A stretch of DNA of 64,000 nucleotides from Bradyrhizobium sp. WSM1743 (lineage in GTDB: Bacteria; Pseudomonadota; Alphaproteobacteria; Rhizobiales; Xanthobacteraceae), in contig NZ_AXAZ01000004.1 in NCBI RefSeq assembly GCF_000473065.1, forward strand, positions 1-64,000, written 5' to 3'. The stretch's first letter is position 1, and each line of letters starts with the position of its first letter. Below are positions 37,207 through 46,327 of this stretch, piece after piece. A program made the position numbers and the translations under genes. Under the pieces are notes generated by a model, which was not told the origin of the DNA, made no database searches, and saw only the letters and a program-made list of their open reading frames with translations.

Positions 37207-38223
37207 TCACGCGATCTTCTTGTGGGATTGTGATTGTGGCGTGGCGCTTGTGGCCTGCATCAGCGTACGCACGATGGCGCGGCGCGCCAGCTCGATCTTG
37301 AATCCATTATGGGAATGAGCAGTTGCTCCCTGCAGCAGGAGGTCGGCGGCGTGCCCAAAATGATCCGGTGTTGCCGCCTGGCCGCGCAATGCTGCTTCGA
37401 CCTCGAGGCTTCGCCAGGGCTTGTGAGCCACGCCGCCGAGCGCAAGGCGCGCTTCGCTGATTGCGTTGCCCTCCAGTTCCAGCGCGGCTGCGACCGAGAC
37501 CAAGGCAAAGGCGTAGGACAGCCGGTCGCGGATCTTCAGATAGCTGTAGTTCCGCGCGAAGCCGCGCGGCGGCAGCTCGATTGCGGTGATGACCTCGCCG
37601 CTGCCGAGAATCGTGTCGAGATGAGGCTTGTCGTCCGGAAGCCGGTGGAAATCCGTCAGCGCGACGGTGCGTGCACCGGTAGGGCCCGCGATATGCACGA
37701 GCGCGCCGAGCGCGGCCAGCGCCACGCTCATGTCGGACGGATTGGTCGCGATGCAGAACCTGCTGGTGCCGAGGATTGCGTGGTTGCGGTTGAGGCCATC
37801 GAGTGCCGAGCAGCCGGTGCCGGGGCTCCGCTTGTTGCAAGGCGTCGCCGTGTCATAGAAGTAGGCGCAGCGCGTTCGCTGCATCAGATTGCCGCCGACC
37901 GAGGCCATGTTGCGCAGTTGCGCGGAGGCGCCGGCCAGGATGGCGCTGGCGAGCAAGGGATAGCGCTGCTCGATCATCGGATGGTAGGCGAGGTCGGAAT
38001 TCGGCACCAGGGCGCCGATGCGCAGGCCGCCGTCCGCCGTCTCCTCGATGTCGCGGAGCGGCAGGTGGGAAATGTCGATCAGCCGGGAGGGCCGTTCGAC
38101 ATTCTCCTTCATCAGATCGATCAGGTTGGTGCCGCCGGCAATCAGCTTCGCGCTCGGATCTACAGCGAGCAAACGAATGGCGTCGGCGATGTCGCTTGCG
38201 CGGGAATACTGGAAGTTGTTCAT
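37207..38223 (-). CDS. Molybdenum hydroxylase FAD-binding subunit
   Basis: 338 residues of the CO-dehydrogenase flavoprotein (CoxM/YagS) type. FAD-binding motifs are visible: AGGTNLIDLMKENVERPSRL near 30 and SVGGNLMQRTRCAYF near 110. The latter runs into a four-cysteine YagS-like insert (RCAYFYDTATPCNKRSPGTG, Cys-Ser-Ala), which may bind an extra [4Fe-4S] cluster as in PaoB. It passes electrons from the Mo subunit and 2Fe-2S subunit to an acceptor. It overlaps the 2Fe-2S gene by four bases. Confidence 0.9.
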   Translation of the reverse strand: MNNFQYSRASDIADAIRLLAVDPSAKLIAGGTNLIDLMKENVERPSRLIDISHLPLRDIEETADGGLRIGALVPNSDLAYHPMIEQRYPLLASAILAGASAQLRNMASVGGNLMQRTRCAYFYDTATPCNKRSPGTGCSALDGLNRNHAILGTSRFCIATNPSDMSVALAALGALVHIAGPTGARTVALTDFHRLPDDKPHLDTILGSGEVITAIELPPRGFARNYSYLKIRDRLSYAFALVSVAAALELEGNAISEARLALGGVAHKPWRSLEVEAALRGQAATPDHFGHAADLLLQGATAHSHNGFKIELARRAIVRTLMQATSATPQSQSHKKIA

Positions 38224-38711
38224 GACCGGCTCATTGCCTGCTCGATCGCAGCCACGATGTTGGGGTAGGCGCCGCAGCGGCAGAGATTTCCGCTCATCAG
38301 CTCCCGGATCTCATCGGCGTCCCTGGCGCGGCCTTCGGCCAACAGGCCCGCGGCAGAGCAAATCTGTCCCGGCGTGCAATAGCCGCACTGAAAGGCATCA
38401 TGGTCGACGAAGGCCTGTTGCAGGGGATGCAGAGTGCCGTCCTTGGCCAAGCCTTCGATCGTCGTGATCTCAGCGCCATCCTTCATCACGGCGAGGGTCA
38501 GGCAGGAATTGACCCGTCTTCCGTCGACCAGCACGGTACAGGCGCCACATTGGCCGTGATCGCAGCCTTTCTTGGTGCCGGTCAACTGCAGGCGGTCACG
38601 CAGGGCATCCAGAAGCGTGGTCCATGGCACGACCTCGAGTGTGCGCCTGACGCCATTGACGACGAGGCTGATCGCAATGCGTTCGGGGATCTGATCCGTG
38701 AGATCGGCCAT
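38220..38711 (-). CDS. Molybdenum hydroxylase [2Fe-2S] subunit
   Basis: 163 residues from the ATG at 38711, with AGGGAAC upstream; upstream in-frame codons to 38798 lack a site. Both clusters are complete: a plant-type site in GCDHGQCGACTVLVDG...NSC and a helical site in CGYCTPGQ...CRCGAYPN. It is the first gene of the operon and feeds electrons between the Mo and FAD subunits. No Tat signal is seen in the chosen start, so a cytoplasmic enzyme is likely, unlike periplasmic PaoABC. Confidence 0.9.
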   Translation of the reverse strand: MADLTDQIPERIAISLVVNGVRRTLEVVPWTTLLDALRDRLQLTGTKKGCDHGQCGACTVLVDGRRVNSCLTLAVMKDGAEITTIEGLAKDGTLHPLQQAFVDHDAFQCGYCTPGQICSAAGLLAEGRARDADEIRELMSGNLCRCGAYPNIVAAIEQAMSRS

Positions 38712-38849
38712 GTTCTGTTCCCTGCGGAGAGGCCGAGCTGGGCAAGTTTGGATACCGACGCGAGGGTTGCGTTGCCACCGCTGGCCAATAGCGCCCAACG
38801 GATGACGGGAGGCTTGGTTCCCGGCCGGTTCTCGGTCGCCCGGACGAGG

Positions 38850-39407
38850 TCAGCGCTTCGTCTCGCCGAACACCACGGTCGGCACCGCGCGGTTGACGAT
38901 CTCGCGCAGAGCGAAGCTCGATTGCACCCGCGCGACGCGGGGCAGGCGGGATAGCTCGGTGCGGTGGATGCGCTCGAAATCCTGGATGTCGCGGGCGAGA
39001 ACGATCAGGATGTAGTCGTCGGTCCCCGACATCAGGAAGCAGCGCACGACGGAGGGACACTTCACCACCTCCGCCTCGAACGCCTTCAGTGCCTCGTCGC
39101 TCTGGCTCTCCAGCGCGATGCGAACCAGCACCGTGGTGGTGAGGCCGAACTGGGCGAGGTCGAGCGCGGCCTGGTAGGCCTGGATGTAGCCGTCGTCCTC
39201 CAGCGCCTTCTGCCGCCGCGCTAGCGCCGTGCTCGAGAGGCCGACCTTGTTGGCAAGCTCGGTGTGGCTGGCTCGCGCATTGGTCGTGAGTTCCGCGAGA
39301 ATCGCGAGGTCTTTCCGATCGAGGGCCAAGGTTTCGTTTCCAGCGTCAAAGGACTTTTCCGCGCCGGAAACCGGCGCGGGCGCAGCCAAACTAGCGGATA
39401 TTTGCAC
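38850..39407 (-). CDS. Lrp/AsnC-family regulator, divergent from alanine dehydrogenase
   Basis: Up to 185 residues from GTG at 39407; the first ~28 residues are low-complexity, and a TTG near 39326 may be the true start. Helix-turn-helix at about 30-78 (LDRKDLAILAELTTNARASH, LSSTALARRQKALEDDGYI) followed by the RAM ligand-binding domain (VVRCFLMSGTDDYILIVLAR). Divergent position 65 bases from ald matches the AldR/Lrp pairing, in which alanine acts as co-inducer. The operator is expected in 39408-39472. Confidence 0.83.
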   Translation of the reverse strand: MQISASLAAPAPVSGAEKSFDAGNETLALDRKDLAILAELTTNARASHTELANKVGLSSTALARRQKALEDDGYIQAYQAALDLAQFGLTTTVLVRIALESQSDEALKAFEAEVVKCPSVVRCFLMSGTDDYILIVLARDIQDFERIHRTELSRLPRVARVQSSFALREIVNRAVPTVVFGETKR

Positions 39408-39472
39408 GAAACCAAACCGACCCTCTCGCTACGATCAACAATGGAATCAAGGCATTGGCGAGGGAGATCAAG

Positions 39473-40588
39473 ATGCGCGTCGGTGTGCCCAAGGAGATCA
39501 AGGTGCAGGAATATCGCGTCGGGCTCACCCCGGGCGCGGTCCGCGAATATGTCGCCGCCGGGCATCAGGTGACGGTCGAGACCGGTGCCGGCAGTGGCAT
39601 CGGCGCCTCCGACGAGGTGTATCGGCGGGCAGGGGCGTCCATTGCCGAGACCGCTCGCGAGATCTTCGCCAAATCCGACATGGTCGTAAAGGTGAAGGAG
39701 CCGCAGCGAAGCGAATGGGCCCAGCTGCGCGAAAACCAGATCCTGTTCACCTATCTTCATCTTGCGCCGGATCCGGACCAAGCCAAGGGCCTGATTTCCT
39801 CCGGCTGCACCGCGATCGCCTATGAAACCGTCACGGATGCGAGCGGTCACCTCCCGCTGCTCGCCCCGATGAGCGAAGTCGCCGGCCGTCTCGCCATCGA
39901 GGCCGCCGGCGCTGCGCTCAGGCGTTCGGCCGGGGGCCGTGGTGTGCTGCTTGGAGCCGTGCCGGGCGTGCAGCCGGCACGCGTCGTCGTGCTCGGCGGG
40001 GGTGTGGTCGGAACGCAGGCTGCGCGCATGGCAGCCGGCCTTGGTGCCGAAGTCACCGTGATCGACCGCTCGCTGCCCCGGCTGCGACAGCTGGATGATC
40101 TCTTTGCCGGACGCGTGCGGACGCGCTTTTCGACGATCGAATCGGTCGAGGACGAGGTGTTCGCTGCCGACGTCGTGATCGGCGCGGTGCTGGTGCCGGG
40201 CGCCAGTGCGCCGAAACTGGTCACGCGCGCGATGCTCAAATCGATGCGGCCCGGGGCCGTTCTGGTCGACGTCGCGATCGACCAGGGCGGCTGCTTCGAG
40301 ACCTCTCATCCGACCACGCACGCTGAGCCGACCTACGAGGTCGACGGCGTCGTGCATTATTGCGTCGCCAACATGCCGGGCGCGGTGCCAGTGACCTCGA
40401 GCCAGGCGCTGAACAACGCGACGCTGCCGTTCGGCCTGATGCTTGCCAACAAGGGGTTTGCGGCGGTGCTGGAAAATCCGCACTTGCGCAACGGGCTCAA
40501 CGTGCACCGCGGGCGCATCACCAACAAGGCGGTGGCGGAGAGTCTGGGGCTTGAGTTCGCGCCGGTGGGGAGTGGGTTGGCGGCGTAG
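39473..40588 (+). CDS. ald: Alanine dehydrogenase
   Basis: 371 residues from the ATG at 39473, with GAGGGAG upstream. Interconverts L-alanine and pyruvate plus ammonium with NAD. It starts with the family hallmark MRVGVPKEIKVQEYRVGLTP, has the catalytic His region LFTYLHLAPD near 95, and the NAD-binding RVVVLGGGVVGTQAARMAAG near 170. Toward the end it has VHYCVANMPGAVPVTSSQAL, typical of Ald rather than the related transhydrogenase alpha chain. Paired with a divergent Lrp-type regulator. In rhizobia Ald acts in alanine catabolism and bacteroid nitrogen release. Confidence 0.95.
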   Translation: MRVGVPKEIKVQEYRVGLTPGAVREYVAAGHQVTVETGAGSGIGASDEVYRRAGASIAETAREIFAKSDMVVKVKEPQRSEWAQLRENQILFTYLHLAPDPDQAKGLISSGCTAIAYETVTDASGHLPLLAPMSEVAGRLAIEAAGAALRRSAGGRGVLLGAVPGVQPARVVVLGGGVVGTQAARMAAGLGAEVTVIDRSLPRLRQLDDLFAGRVRTRFSTIESVEDEVFAADVVIGAVLVPGASAPKLVTRAMLKSMRPGAVLVDVAIDQGGCFETSHPTTHAEPTYEVDGVVHYCVANMPGAVPVTSSQALNNATLPFGLMLANKGFAAVLENPHLRNGLNVHRGRITNKAVAESLGLEFAPVGSGLAA

Positions 40589-40596
40589 TTTCTTCC

Positions 40597-40735
40597 CTTC
40601 TCCCTTTGTGGGAAAAGGCGGCGCGAAGCGCCGGATGAGGGGTTCTATCGGCTCGCAACACCGTTCGTGGGGTAGAACCCCTCACCCGGCTTCGCTTTGC
40701 GAAGCCACCCTCTCCCGCAAGGGGAGAGGGTGCAC
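40597..40735. repeat. Interspersed palindromic repeat between convergent genes
   Basis: Consists of TTCTCCCTTTGTGGGAAAAGG, GCGCGAAGCGCCGGATGAGG and its near-inverse (CCTCACCCGGCTTCGCTTTG, shortened), closing with CCTCTCCCGC/AGGGGAGAGG. It lies between the stops of ald and the monooxygenase, where it probably acts as a two-way terminator. Confidence 0.7.
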
Positions 40736-40766
40736 CGTCAGCGTGGCGCGATTAACCGATCACGAC

Positions 40767-42677
40767 CTAAGCCTTCGTCAGCCTGTACTGCCGCAGATCC
40801 GGATCATGCGTCATGCGCCAGTAGTCCACGAACCGCCATGGCATCGCCGAGAACACGCGGCCGCCTGAATTGCGGTAGTAGGTCGTCATGCCCGGGTGGG
40901 TCCAGATCATCGCCTCGTGCTCGGCATCGACCTTGCGGACATGGTCGTCGAGCACGTCCGGGTGGAGGTCGATCGCGGCGACGTTCTGCTCGATCATATC
41001 GACAAGACATGCCGAGATGTAGCGGCTCTGGCATTCCGACTGGAAGATGACGCTGCCGCCGTGGGCGGGGCCGGAGTTCGGCCCGAGCATGCAGAAGAAG
41101 TTTGGAAAGCCCGGCACGGTGAGGCCGAGAAATGCGGTGGGATTGTCGTTACTCCAGGCGTCGCGCAGATCCTTGCCGCCGCGACCGGTGATGTTGAGCC
41201 GCGCCGCCATTTCCGTGACCTTGAAGCCGGTGGCGACCACGATGATGTCGGCGGGACGGTGCTTGCCATCGGCGGTGACGATGCCGCTTTCGTCGAAACG
41301 GTCGATCGCGTCGGTGAGGAGCTCGACATTGTCCCGCGTCAATGTCTTGAACCAGTTGTTGTCGAGCAGGATGCGCTTGCCGTAGGGCGGATAGGTCGGC
41401 ACGCATTTTGCGATCAGGTCGGGCCGGTCCTTCAACTCAGTGAGGATGAAGTCGGTCAGCTCCTGCCGATGCCGGTCGTTGCCCTTGTTGACAGCGCGCT
41501 CAGGGTGCGGCCAGTCCGGGTCCTTGCGCAGGAACGGCAGCAGGCCGTCGCCGTAGCGCCAGAACATGTTGAAGCGGTACCACTGCACATAGAACGGCAG
41601 ATGCGCGAGCAGCCAGCGCGCGCCCTCGCTGATCGGATCGGAATAGCCTTTCACCGGGCGCGCCCATTGCGCGCTGCGCTGATAGACCGTGACGGAGGCG
41701 ACGCGGCCGGCGATCGACGGCACCAGCTGCATCGCGGTCGCGCCGGTGCCGATCACGGCGACATGCTTGCCGTCGACGTTGATGTCGCTCGACCACAGCG
41801 CCGAATGCAGGATCGTGCCCTTGAAGTTGTCCTCACCTTTGAAACTCGCGCGGGAGGGATCGTTGAGCTGGCCGATGGCCGAGACCAGTGCGGTGGACTC
41901 GAAGGTCTCTTCGCCGTCCTTGGTCTGCAGCGTCGAGATCCAGCGTCGCCTGCCCTCGTCCCAGCGCGACGAGGTGAGTTCGGTGTTGACGCGCAGATGC
42001 TGGCGGATGCCGTATTCGTCCGCGACCTTCTGGAGATAGCCGAGCAACTCCTCACGCTGGCAGAAGTAGCGCGTCCACGCATTCCGCGAGCCGAACGAAT
42101 ACGAATAGGAGTGGTTCGGCGTATCGACGCCGCAGCCGGGATAGCGGTTGATCCACCAGGTGCCGCCGAGCTCGGCGTTCTTCTCGACGATGGTGTAGGG
42201 GATGCCGAGATGGCCGAGCGCCACGCCGAGCGCAATGGCGCAGACGCCGGCGCCGACGATCAGCACGTGCTGGTCCGCAAGCTTCTGGTCGGAAGGGCGC
42301 GTCGTCCAGCGCGCCTCACGCGGCACAAAACCCATCTCCTCGCGCATCAGGGGCGCGTATTCCGGCGCGACGTTCTCGCCGAGGCAGGCGCGCATCATCC
42401 TCAGCAGCAATTCCTCGCCGGGGTCGGTGATGACAGGCTGTGGCGTGCCGTCGGCAAACAGCTTGACCACGGCGGCCCGGATCTCGTCCTGGACCTCTCG
42501 GGGCACGCCGGCCTCGGGATCGGGAATGAGGCGGATATCGCGCTTGGGCAAGTAGGGCAGTTCTAGCCACTTCTCATCACCCGTCATGTGCACCAGCACC
42601 ATCAGCAGGCAACGGATATCGCCCTCGGCGATAGCAGAGGCAAGGTCGAGCGGCTTGTGCGGAGATTCGATGTTCAT
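40767..42677 (-). CDS. Baeyer-Villiger monooxygenase (4-hydroxyacetophenone monooxygenase-like)
   Basis: 636 residues, the length of HAPMO-type type I BVMOs, including their extra ~130-residue N-terminal domain. FAD-binding GAGVCA (142-147), then the type I BVMO fingerprint FKGTILHSALW at 285-295 (F-x-G-x3-H-x3-W), followed by a second Rossmann motif VIGTGATAMQ near 308-317 for NADPH. It inserts an oxygen beside a ketone carbonyl, giving an ester or lactone. It is the last gene of an acyl-CoA synthetase-tetR-bvmo operon with ATGA overlaps. The ketone is not predictable, though an aryl or cyclic ketone is plausible from the HAPMO likeness. Confidence 0.88.
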   Translation of the reverse strand: MNIESPHKPLDLASAIAEGDIRCLLMVLVHMTGDEKWLELPYLPKRDIRLIPDPEAGVPREVQDEIRAAVVKLFADGTPQPVITDPGEELLLRMMRACLGENVAPEYAPLMREEMGFVPREARWTTRPSDQKLADQHVLIVGAGVCAIALGVALGHLGIPYTIVEKNAELGGTWWINRYPGCGVDTPNHSYSYSFGSRNAWTRYFCQREELLGYLQKVADEYGIRQHLRVNTELTSSRWDEGRRRWISTLQTKDGEETFESTALVSAIGQLNDPSRASFKGEDNFKGTILHSALWSSDINVDGKHVAVIGTGATAMQLVPSIAGRVASVTVYQRSAQWARPVKGYSDPISEGARWLLAHLPFYVQWYRFNMFWRYGDGLLPFLRKDPDWPHPERAVNKGNDRHRQELTDFILTELKDRPDLIAKCVPTYPPYGKRILLDNNWFKTLTRDNVELLTDAIDRFDESGIVTADGKHRPADIIVVATGFKVTEMAARLNITGRGGKDLRDAWSNDNPTAFLGLTVPGFPNFFCMLGPNSGPAHGGSVIFQSECQSRYISACLVDMIEQNVAAIDLHPDVLDDHVRKVDAEHEAMIWTHPGMTTYYRNSGGRVFSAMPWRFVDYWRMTHDPDLRQYRLTKA

Positions 42678-43315
42678 GGCGTGTCCTGATCTCCGGAGGC
42701 AGTAAAGAGGCCTCGCGTCATCAACTTGCGATAAGCGGAGATGACGTGGTCGGGGACGGCGGTGACGCCGCCTTGCGAATAGGAATAGCGGCGGCTGAGA
42801 TAACCGCGCGCGCCCATCAGCATGTGGACGATCGCCTCGAATTCTTCATCGCTGTAATCCTCGATCGCGCCGGCAAGACGAGCCCGGCGCAGGATGCGGA
42901 CATAGGCAACCGAGATGTTATCGAGATGCTTCTGGTAACCGATCGGCGCAAAGAACTCGGCCTCGTTGAGGATGCGCAGGAATTCCGGGACCTCGCGGAT
43001 GAAGTCGAAGAAGGCGGAGAAGCGCTCGATCTCCTGCCGCGCCGCGTGCACATTGCCGGTGCGGGCGCGGATGAACGCGACCATGTCGAGGCCGATCTTG
43101 GGCAGCAGCTGGTCGAGCAGCTCCTGGCGGTTCTCGAAATGATTGTAGAAGGTGCCTTGCGCGACACCGGCCTGCTCGGTGATGCGGGCCACAGAGGCTT
43201 CGGCATAGCCATATTTGCCGACGACTTTCGTCGCGGCGTCGAAGATCTTCTGCTTGGTCCAGGCGTTGCGCTCGACGCGGTTGAGCTTTGTCACCTTGGC
43301 GTTCACTTGCGTCAT
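42674..43315 (-). CDS. TetR-family transcriptional regulator
   Basis: 213 residues. The N-terminal helix-turn-helix lies at about 20-65 (KIFDAATKVVGKYGYAEASV, ITEQAGVAQGTFYNHFENRQ), followed by a helical ligand-binding domain. It sits inside the operon between the acyl-CoA synthetase and monooxygenase genes, overlapping both by four bases, so it is autoregulated if it controls this promoter. The divergent ABC importer at 44978 is a likely second target. An acyl-CoA or ketone effector is a guess. Confidence 0.85.
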   Translation of the reverse strand: MTQVNAKVTKLNRVERNAWTKQKIFDAATKVVGKYGYAEASVARITEQAGVAQGTFYNHFENRQELLDQLLPKIGLDMVAFIRARTGNVHAARQEIERFSAFFDFIREVPEFLRILNEAEFFAPIGYQKHLDNISVAYVRILRRARLAGAIEDYSDEEFEAIVHMLMGARGYLSRRYSYSQGGVTAVPDHVISAYRKLMTRGLFTASGDQDTP

Positions 43316-44871
43316 TCAGACGTCTCCAGCTCGGCGCGCAGCACGCGCTTGAGGATCTTTCCGCTTGGGTTGCGCGGCAGGCTGTCGCGGATGATCAGCT
43401 GTTTCGGCACCTTGAAGCTCGCCAGCCGCGCGCGGCAGTGCTCGGTGAGGGCAGGGAGCTCGAGGCTGGCGCCTTCAGTCAGCACGACAATGGCGACCGG
43501 ACGCTCGCCCCAGCGCGCATCGCGGAGGCCAATGACCGCAACCTCGCGCACCTCAGGCAGATCGTAGATGACGCGTTCGACCTCGGAGGAGGCGATGTTC
43601 TCGCCGCCCGAGATGATCATGTCCTTCTTGCGGTCGGTCAGGTACAGAAAACCCTCGTCGTCGAGATAGCCGAGGTCGCCGCTGCGAAACCAGTCGCCGA
43701 AGAACGCGGAAGCCGTCTTTTCCGGATCCTTCCAATAGCCGCGCGTGATCTTCGGTCCGCGCAGACAGATCTCGCCATTGACGTTCGGCGGCAGCACCTT
43801 GCCGTCCTCGTCGCGGATCTCGATCTCGACATGGGCGATGGCGCGACCCGTGGAGCCGATCTTCTCGATCTCGCGCCCCGCCTCCATGAAAGTGTCGCCA
43901 CCGACGGTTTCGGTGAGACCATAGGCATCGATGTAGCGCGCGTTGCGGAAGAGCTCTGAGAAAGCGCGGATGCGCAGCTCCGGCGTCTTCTCGCCGCCGC
44001 CGATGGCCCATTTCAAGCTGGAGACGTCGTAGCGGTCGCGTGTGGGGCAGGTGAGCATCGCCGTGGTCATGACCGGCGCGAACCAGGCGGCCTTGAGCTT
44101 GTCCTCCGCGATTGCCGCGAGCGCCGTCTCAGCCTCGAAATTGCGTTCGATGCGGATGAAGCCGCCATGCCAGAGCACGGCGATGCCGGGCAGGTCGAGC
44201 GCGCCGACATGATAGAGCGGGCCGACGACGAGAAGCCGCGTCTCGGCACCAAGGCCGAGCGCGATGGTCTGGTCGGCCGACTTCCAGTAGAAATTGTCGT
44301 AAGAGAGCATCACGCCCTTGGGGCGGTCGGTCGTGCCCGACGTGTACATCAGCCGCATCAGGTCCGATGGCCGACGGACATGCATGGAGGCGGGCGGCGT
44401 GTCGCCCGCGAGATGCGTGAGGCTCTGCTGCGCGGCTTCGTCGAGCACGACAATCCTCGCGCCCGCGGCATTCGCCGCCAATTCCTCATCGACGATCAGA
44501 AGGCGCGCGCCGGCGTTGCCGGCGATGTAGCCGACCTCGTCGCGCGACAGCCGAAAATTGATCGGCAGGAAAACCGCGCCGAGGTGGCTGGTGGCGAAGA
44601 CGAGCTCAAGAAACGCCGCGCTGTTCTTCATCAGCACGGCCACGACATCGCCGGCGCCGATGCCCTGCGCGGCGAGCCAGCCGGCCGCTTTCCGGATGCG
44701 CGCGTCGAAGGCGGCGTAGGTAATCTCCTCGCCGCGATATTTCAGCGCGGGCCGCCCCGGCGTGCGCCGGGCATGAAAGCCGATGAAGCTCGACAGATTG
44801 ATCATTTTCGCTGGCTTCGGGCCGATCGCCGGCCTCGTTTCCTCTACTGTGAATTCTGACTCATAATTCAT
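43312..44871 (-). CDS. Acyl-CoA synthetase (AMP-binding, class I adenylate-forming)
   Basis: 519 residues, normal for medium-chain or aryl acyl-CoA synthetases. P-loop-like motif YTSGTTDRPKGVMLS (usual GTTGxPKG with Asp-Arg in place), A5 segment DAYGLTETVGGD, A7 hinge-side FRSGDLGYLDDEGFLYLTDR-KKDMI, and catalytic lysine in NPSGKILKR near the C terminus. It activates a carboxylate to its CoA thioester via acyl-AMP. It leads the operon with tetR and the Baeyer-Villiger enzyme, so the acid may arise after ester cleavage of the ketone. The ATG lacks a strong ribosome-binding site; Met23 is an alternative start. Confidence 0.88.
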   Translation of the reverse strand: MNYESEFTVEETRPAIGPKPAKMINLSSFIGFHARRTPGRPALKYRGEEITYAAFDARIRKAAGWLAAQGIGAGDVVAVLMKNSAAFLELVFATSHLGAVFLPINFRLSRDEVGYIAGNAGARLLIVDEELAANAAGARIVVLDEAAQQSLTHLAGDTPPASMHVRRPSDLMRLMYTSGTTDRPKGVMLSYDNFYWKSADQTIALGLGAETRLLVVGPLYHVGALDLPGIAVLWHGGFIRIERNFEAETALAAIAEDKLKAAWFAPVMTTAMLTCPTRDRYDVSSLKWAIGGGEKTPELRIRAFSELFRNARYIDAYGLTETVGGDTFMEAGREIEKIGSTGRAIAHVEIEIRDEDGKVLPPNVNGEICLRGPKITRGYWKDPEKTASAFFGDWFRSGDLGYLDDEGFLYLTDRKKDMIISGGENIASSEVERVIYDLPEVREVAVIGLRDARWGERPVAIVVLTEGASLELPALTEHCRARLASFKVPKQLIIRDSLPRNPSGKILKRVLRAELETSE

Positions 44872-44977
44872 CTTTGGCTTGACGTCACCCCCTGGCTCTG
44901 AAATCCTTGGGAATACGGAGACGAGACGATCTCCGGCAAGGGACTAGGAAACGCCGACCCGAAAGAGGGAGGGGAAA
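44872..44977. promoter_or_regulatory. Divergent promoter region of catabolic operon and ABC importer
   Basis: 106 bases between the acyl-CoA synthetase and binding-protein genes. GGAGACGAGACGATCTCC at 44925-44942 is an imperfect dyad (GGAGA / TCTCC) that could be the TetR operator. Promoter boxes were not resolved. Confidence 0.35.
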
Positions 44978-46237
44978 ATGACGAGAACCCGCACGCCGGG
45001 CATCAGCCGCCGTTCAACGCTGGCGCTGATGGGCGCCGGTGCGATGACATTTGCCGCGCCCTGGGTGGCGCGCGCCCAGGCCAAGACCATCAAGATCGGC
45101 ATGCCGACGATTTTGTCGGGGCGCGTCGCGCAGCTCGGCACGTCCTCGCGCAATGCGGTGATGCTCGAGGTCGAGAAGGTCAACGCCGCCGGCGGTCTTG
45201 CAGGCCGGCAGATCGAGATGGTGATCCGCGACTCAAAGGGCCAGCCGCAGGAGGCGGCCCGCGTCGCGCGCGAGCTCGTCAACACAGACGGCTGCGAACT
45301 GCTGATCGACGCCGAAGCCTCCTCCGGCGCTTTCGCGGTGCACGAGGTCGCGCGCGACCTCGGCGTGTTCTGCATCCACACCAACTCGGAGACCTCGGCG
45401 CTGACCGCGGATCCGAAGCAGCACATCCCCAACGCGTTCCGTACCGCGCGGCAGGGTGTGCACGACTCCATCGTCGGCGGCAGCTATGCCGCAGCGATCG
45501 CCAAGGCGAAGGGCCTAAAGAAATGGGCGACCTGCTCGCCTGACTATGCCTATGGCCGCGATACCACGGCGGAATTCACGCTCTACCTCAAACGCTTTGC
45601 GCCCGAGGTCGAGATCATCAGCGAGTCCTGGCCGAAGCTGTTCCAGCCCGACTATACCGAGGTGGTCACCAAGATCCTGCAGGCCAAACCGCAGGCGCTC
45701 TATTCGTGCCTGTGGGGCGGCGATCTCACCTCCTACATCGACCAAGCCAACATCTACGCGATGTTCGGCCAGATGGAGGTGTTCGCGGTCAACATGGCCG
45801 ACTACACCGCGCTCACCGTGGTGAAGAATCTGCCCAAGGGCATCCACTCCGGTAACCGCTACATCAAGACCTTCCCGGCTACGCCGGAAAACGCCGCCTG
45901 GGGCGACGCCTACAAGGCCAAGTACAATGAATATCCGACCAACTGGTCGTGGGAGAACGCCACTGCCATCATGTTGATGGCGGAAGCCGCGAAGAAGGCG
46001 AACTCCGCCGACGGCAAGAAGATTGCGGAGGCGCTGAAGGGCCTCACCATCAAATGCCCGTTCGGCGCCGACGGCACCGTGACGATGCGCGGCGACGACC
46101 ACACGCTGGTCGGCTACGCCATCGGCTGGGGCACCACGATCCCGCAGGAGCCCTATGTGCCCGAGGTCAAGGCCGGCGACTGGAAGACCATCTTCGAGCT
46201 CGAGGCCGAGTGGAAGAAGAGCAAGGGCTACACCTGA
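44978..46237 (+). CDS. ABC transporter substrate-binding protein (Leu/Ile/Val type)
   Basis: 419 residues. A Tat-like signal (SRRSTLALMGAGAMTFAAPW) ends at about ARAQ. The mature protein is a type I periplasmic binding protein: KIGMPTILSGRVAQLGTSSR, INADA-like ASSGAFAVHEVARDLGVFCI, and the second lobe KWATCSPDYAYGRDTTAEF. It starts a five-gene HAAT-type importer operon. Although named for branched-chain amino acids, such systems carry aromatic acids, amides and other ligands; divergence from the monooxygenase operon suggests a catabolic substrate. GGGAGGGG precedes the ATG. Confidence 0.9.
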   Translation: MTRTRTPGISRRSTLALMGAGAMTFAAPWVARAQAKTIKIGMPTILSGRVAQLGTSSRNAVMLEVEKVNAAGGLAGRQIEMVIRDSKGQPQEAARVARELVNTDGCELLIDAEASSGAFAVHEVARDLGVFCIHTNSETSALTADPKQHIPNAFRTARQGVHDSIVGGSYAAAIAKAKGLKKWATCSPDYAYGRDTTAEFTLYLKRFAPEVEIISESWPKLFQPDYTEVVTKILQAKPQALYSCLWGGDLTSYIDQANIYAMFGQMEVFAVNMADYTALTVVKNLPKGIHSGNRYIKTFPATPENAAWGDAYKAKYNEYPTNWSWENATAIMLMAEAAKKANSADGKKIAEALKGLTIKCPFGADGTVTMRGDDHTLVGYAIGWGTTIPQEPYVPEVKAGDWKTIFELEAEWKKSKGYT

Positions 46238-46246
46238 CCTGATGTG

Positions 46247-46283
46247 CGGCGGACGCGGGTGACCGCCTCCGCCGTTTTCGTTT
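46247..46283 (+). terminator. Intra-operon attenuator after the binding-protein gene
   Basis: Stem CGGCGGA / TCCGCCG (46247-46253, 46268-46274) extended by GCGG/CCGC across one mismatch, a GTGA tetraloop, then TTTTCGTTT. Ten bases after the binding-protein stop, it should let only part of transcription into the permease genes, giving an excess of binding protein. Confidence 0.8.
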
Positions 46284-46327
46284 AGCTCTCCGCGCCACAT
46301 CAGGCGCGCTGCAATGAAAGTGCTCCC

